Positions 5,795 to 7,814 of a DNA stretch of 7,814 bases are shown one piece after another (position 1 is the stretch's first letter; each line of letters opens with the position of its first letter). Both the position numbers and the translations under genes were made by a program. The notes under the pieces are model-generated. The model searched no databases and was not told the DNA's origin. It worked only from the letters and a program-made list of their open reading frames with translations. Origin of the DNA: an uncultured Bacteroidota bacterium (lineage in GTDB: Bacteria; Bacteroidota; Bacteroidia; 2-12-FULL-35-15); contig CAISYK010000618.1 of the NCBI GenBank assembly GCA_903889605.1, positions 1-7,814 of the forward strand, given 5' to 3'.

Positions 5795-5918
5795 AAATGT
5801 TCAGGCTTACGAAGAAAACAATTATAGGTATAAAATAAAAATGGTTCAGTAATTGAAGAATAAAGTTAAACTAATTTTCATAGAACGCAACATTTTTATT
5901 GAATTGCAGATTGATTTA

Positions 5919-6467
5919 TTAATTCTCCGCGTCCTCTTCTTTGTTATTTATATAAATATCAATCAGACCTTCGGGAGCATCAAGCATTAGCATTTTAGTA
6001 ATGCGGTTAATACTTACAATAAATTCTTCTTTAGCTGGTATTAAAATCTCGTGTTCGCCAAATTTTATTTGAAAGATTGCCTGGTGAGGAAAGTCGAGTA
6101 TTTTTTCAACGGAGCCGATATCGCCATGCAATTTATCATTTACTGCATAGCCTACTATTTCGTGAAAATAAAATTTTTTGCCTTTTAATGCCGGCAAAAA
6201 ACTTAAAGGTAAATATAAACTTGATTTTATTATCTCTTCCGCTTTTTCTATAGTATCTATACCTTCTATGGCAACAACTGCAGTATTGCCGCGAAGCTGT
6301 ATTTTCTTTATAAAAAACGGCACCAAGGTATTGTTCAATTCAACAAAGACCGATTCTAACTTATTATAGTTTGAGGGATTATCAACATCTAATACAAATG
6401 CTAATTCACCAAAATTACCAACCCTTTTAGCAATATAACCTAAATTAAAACATTCGTTTTTAGTCAT
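5919..6467 (-). CDS. rimM: Ribosome maturation factor RimM
   Basis: RimM binds ribosomal protein S19 and helps the 3' (head) domain of 16S rRNA fold during 30S assembly. The 182-residue product has both expected domains. The N-terminal RimM barrel (about 8-90) begins with GYIAKRVGNFGELAF, the family's glycine-rich opening. The PRC-like C-terminal barrel (about 98-175) contains FYFHEIVGYAV (99-109), IGSVEKILDFPHQAIFQI, LIPAKEEFI and the closing LDAPEGLIDIY (162-172). The tail is acidic. The ATG at 6467-6465 puts the glycine motif at the normal distance. In many bacteria rimM follows rpsP and precedes trmD. Here the upstream neighbour is a secreted DUF4476 protein and the downstream one is trmN6, so that cluster is broken. 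The 118-base upstream gap is very AT-rich, and I see no clear promoter in it. Confidence 0.93.
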   Translation of the reverse strand: MTKNECFNLGYIAKRVGNFGELAFVLDVDNPSNYNKLESVFVELNNTLVPFFIKKIQLRGNTAVVAIEGIDTIEKAEEIIKSSLYLPLSFLPALKGKKFYFHEIVGYAVNDKLHGDIGSVEKILDFPHQAIFQIKFGEHEILIPAKEEFIVSINRITKMLMLDAPEGLIDIYINNKEEDAEN

Positions 6468-6585
6468 GAAATCAATTTGAAAATTTATTATTTTGAAAAT
6501 GAAACTATTTAATAATCAATTGAAAATTTTAAAACTAAATATTAAATTTTTCAAGTTAAAACACTATCAAACTTCCTTCTTTACA

Positions 6586-7632
6586 TTAATGACTCTGAGT
6601 ATATTCATTTAGCTCATTAATGGATGATTCAAAAGTAAAAGCATCATTAAGTTTATAATAATTTCCTCTATCTAAATTATGGCTCCAGGCAAATTTAGCA
6701 AGGTCTAAGCGGGTTGCTTCGAAAGTAATCAACAGCATTAATTCTTTTATTTGAGAGCAAAGCATACAGTTGTTTCCTACTATTTGTTTTGCAAGAGTTA
6801 ATTTACTATCATCAAATGACTTAGATTTTATTGATGCTTTTGCACTTTCAAAATCGCCTTCTCCCATAGGATAAGGACATCCATAAACTCCGCTATAACC
6901 TTGTAAAACATAAGTATTGTTATCATTGTCGTGATGATTGCCATGGTGTTTTTCGCTGTCATTGCCATGGTCATTATCATGGTGTTTTTCATTGCCATTA
7001 TCATTGTCATCGTAATCACTTCCTTTTCTGGTTGATGTTGTAGTGGTTGTAGTACTGTAACTTTTGGTGGTACTATTTGTATTGCCGGTCCCCATGTCAC
7101 CGTCCATGTCGTTAACATTAATATTCATACTTATTCCCACTCCCATACCATTCATGTTCATACCGATATTAGCATTATCACCTGTATTTGTTCCGCCTGT
7201 TGTAGTTGTAGTTGTTGTAGTTGTCCGGGTTGTCCTTTCAACAGGAGTATAAACAACAACTGTTTGCTGAGGAACACTTACCTCTGTAGAAATCGGAGCA
7301 GTACTTTTAAATCTTAATTTATATTTCTCTTTTACTTTAGCAATTGCATAAGTATATTCAGTGTTTTGTGTCGGCTCGCCTCCATCCATCAAGTATGCAT
7401 TTTGATCAAGGTCCGGCATTTTGTTGGCGAAAATAATTTTTATTTGATAGTTAGCCGCATTTAAACCTGTAATCTTCACATTTGTTTGGGGTTCACTATT
7501 TTGACGAATGCCATTCAGAATTACTGAAAATTTAAAACCATCCTGCGAATAGACAATAAGGTTATTATTTTGCGCTAACAGAACTTGCGACATAATTGCT
7601 GTGAGAAGAAGAAGGGAGAGAAAATTTTTCAT
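6586..7632 (-). CDS. Secreted low-complexity protein with C-terminal DUF4476 domain
   Basis: The 348-residue product starts with a signal peptide (MKNFLSLLLLTAIMSQVLLA, probable cleavage after A20), so it is exported. Residues about 25-115 form a beta-rich domain (FKFSVILNGIRQN, NVKITGLNAANYQIKIIF) like that seen in front of DUF4476 in other Bacteroidota proteins. A long low-complexity middle follows: Thr run 133-145, Met/Asn/Gly-rich 155-182, Thr/Ser 187-202, and Asp/Asn/His-rich 206-240 with seven His. The C-terminal DUF4476 domain (about 257-345) is recognised from DFESAKASIKSKSFDDSKL, LAKQIVGNNC, IKELMLLITFEATRLDLAKFA and DRGNYYKLNDAFTFESSI. The domain's function is not known to me. The His/Asp stretch could bind divalent metal, but that is a guess. 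The reading frame is intact through the repeats. Confidence 0.88.
   Translation of the reverse strand: MKNFLSLLLLTAIMSQVLLAQNNNLIVYSQDGFKFSVILNGIRQNSEPQTNVKITGLNAANYQIKIIFANKMPDLDQNAYLMDGGEPTQNTEYTYAIAKVKEKYKLRFKSTAPISTEVSVPQQTVVVYTPVERTTRTTTTTTTTTGGTNTGDNANIGMNMNGMGVGISMNINVNDMDGDMGTGNTNSTTKSYSTTTTTTSTRKGSDYDDNDNGNEKHHDNDHGNDSEKHHGNHHDNDNNTYVLQGYSGVYGCPYPMGEGDFESAKASIKSKSFDDSKLTLAKQIVGNNCMLCSQIKELMLLITFEATRLDLAKFAWSHNLDRGNYYKLNDAFTFESSINELNEYTQSH
6942..6990. repeat. 36-bp-period imperfect duplication in the His/Asp-rich region of the DUF4476 gene
   Basis: CATGGTGTTTTTC occurs at 6942-6954 and again at 6978-6990, exactly 36 bases (12 codons) apart. Similar CATTGTC/CATTGCC strings surround both copies. 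On the coding strand each copy encodes the EKHH cluster. In-frame duplication of this unit would lengthen the His/Asp-rich segment without a frameshift. Confidence 0.7.
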
Positions 7633-7721
7633 GATTTTATTTTATATTGGTTAGACAAAACAATTCAATTTTAATGCCAAAAATAATTTGCAGGAAGCCC
7701 TTTAATGGATTAGAGTTTTTA

Positions 7722-7814
7722 TTATTTAGGCAATACACGGCTTTGCCAGCTTTGTTTCAATTTTATTTCCCATTCTTTATCAAACTGGTTTTTTGTAGTT
7801 ACCATATTATTAAA
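7722..7814 (-). CDS. Possible C-terminal end of a minus-strand gene entering from the right edge
   Basis: From the right edge the minus strand is open for 30 codons to a TAA at 7724-7722. The residues include NQFDKEWEIKLKQSWQSR and end VLPK. An ATG lies at 7805-7803, only three codons inside the window, so this could be either a complete 27-residue frame or the tail of a longer protein. The composition (Lys, Glu, Gln and Trp spaced as in a helix) looks coding. I do not recognise it. It ends 89 bases before the DUF4476 gene start and has the same orientation. Confidence 0.35.
   Translation of the reverse strand, partial: FNNMVTTKNQFDKEWEIKLKQSWQSRVLPK

Noticed and set aside
6828..7252. Alternative open frames across the low-complexity part of the DUF4476 gene
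   Set aside because: They arise because simple repeats lack stops in several frames. Only the 348-residue frame has a signal peptide and a recognisable domain.
1..7814. Hidden defence system, prophage, CRISPR or transposon
   Set aside because: No repeat-spacer pattern, integrase, transposase, tRNA attachment site or toxin-antitoxin-like pair was seen. The genes are mostly conserved housekeeping functions.

Overview
The window is AT-rich DNA that looks like a chromosomal segment of a Bacteroidota bacterium, probably from the Chitinophagia/Sphingobacteriia side. The evidence is a PorV/PorQ-type outer-membrane protein, a DUF3127 protein, a secreted DUF4476 protein, several TAnnTTTG promoter boxes typical of the phylum, and start codons without Shine-Dalgarno sequences. 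The genes are mostly core housekeeping functions, with no sign of a phage, plasmid, insertion sequence, CRISPR array, tRNA or rRNA.

Layout from left to right. (1) 1-591 (+): the C-terminal half of a PorV/PorQ-family beta-barrel protein, cut by the left edge. (2) 592-759: a promoter-like box followed at once by a strong hairpin, leading into greA (760-1233, +), then a HIT-family protein (1421-1816, +). (3) ruvC (2478-1921, -), convergent with the HIT gene. It has no ATG/GTG/TTG ahead of its first catalytic Asp, so an AUU start or a damaged start is implied. (4) A 479-bp divergent intergenic region with a 14-bp inverted repeat and promoter-like boxes. (5) 2958-4208 (+): an OppC/DppC-type ABC permease with an enlarged extracytoplasmic insertion and no partner subunits in view. 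(6) A near-perfect 21-position hairpin shared by the permease and the convergent DUF3127 gene (4649-4278, -), whose product ends in an SSB-like acidic tip. (7) A 431-bp gap holding a putative terminator and a 48-codon open frame that may be a gene remnant. (8) trmN6 (5794-5081, -) and rimM (6467-5919, -), two RNA/ribosome maturation genes in tandem. (9) A secreted, low-complexity DUF4476 protein (7632-6586, -). (10) The right edge, with the possible end of another minus-strand reading frame.

The genes do not form one pathway. The common theme is information processing: transcript cleavage (GreA), Holliday-junction resolution (RuvC), tRNA and 16S rRNA maturation (TrmN6, RimM), and a probable nucleic-acid-associated OB-fold protein (DUF3127). 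Envelope and transport genes (PorV-like, permease, DUF4476) lie between them. I found no convincing undescribed multi-gene system. The points most worth checking are the ruvC start, the hairpin at the 5' end of the greA transcript, and the SSB-like tail on the DUF3127 protein.
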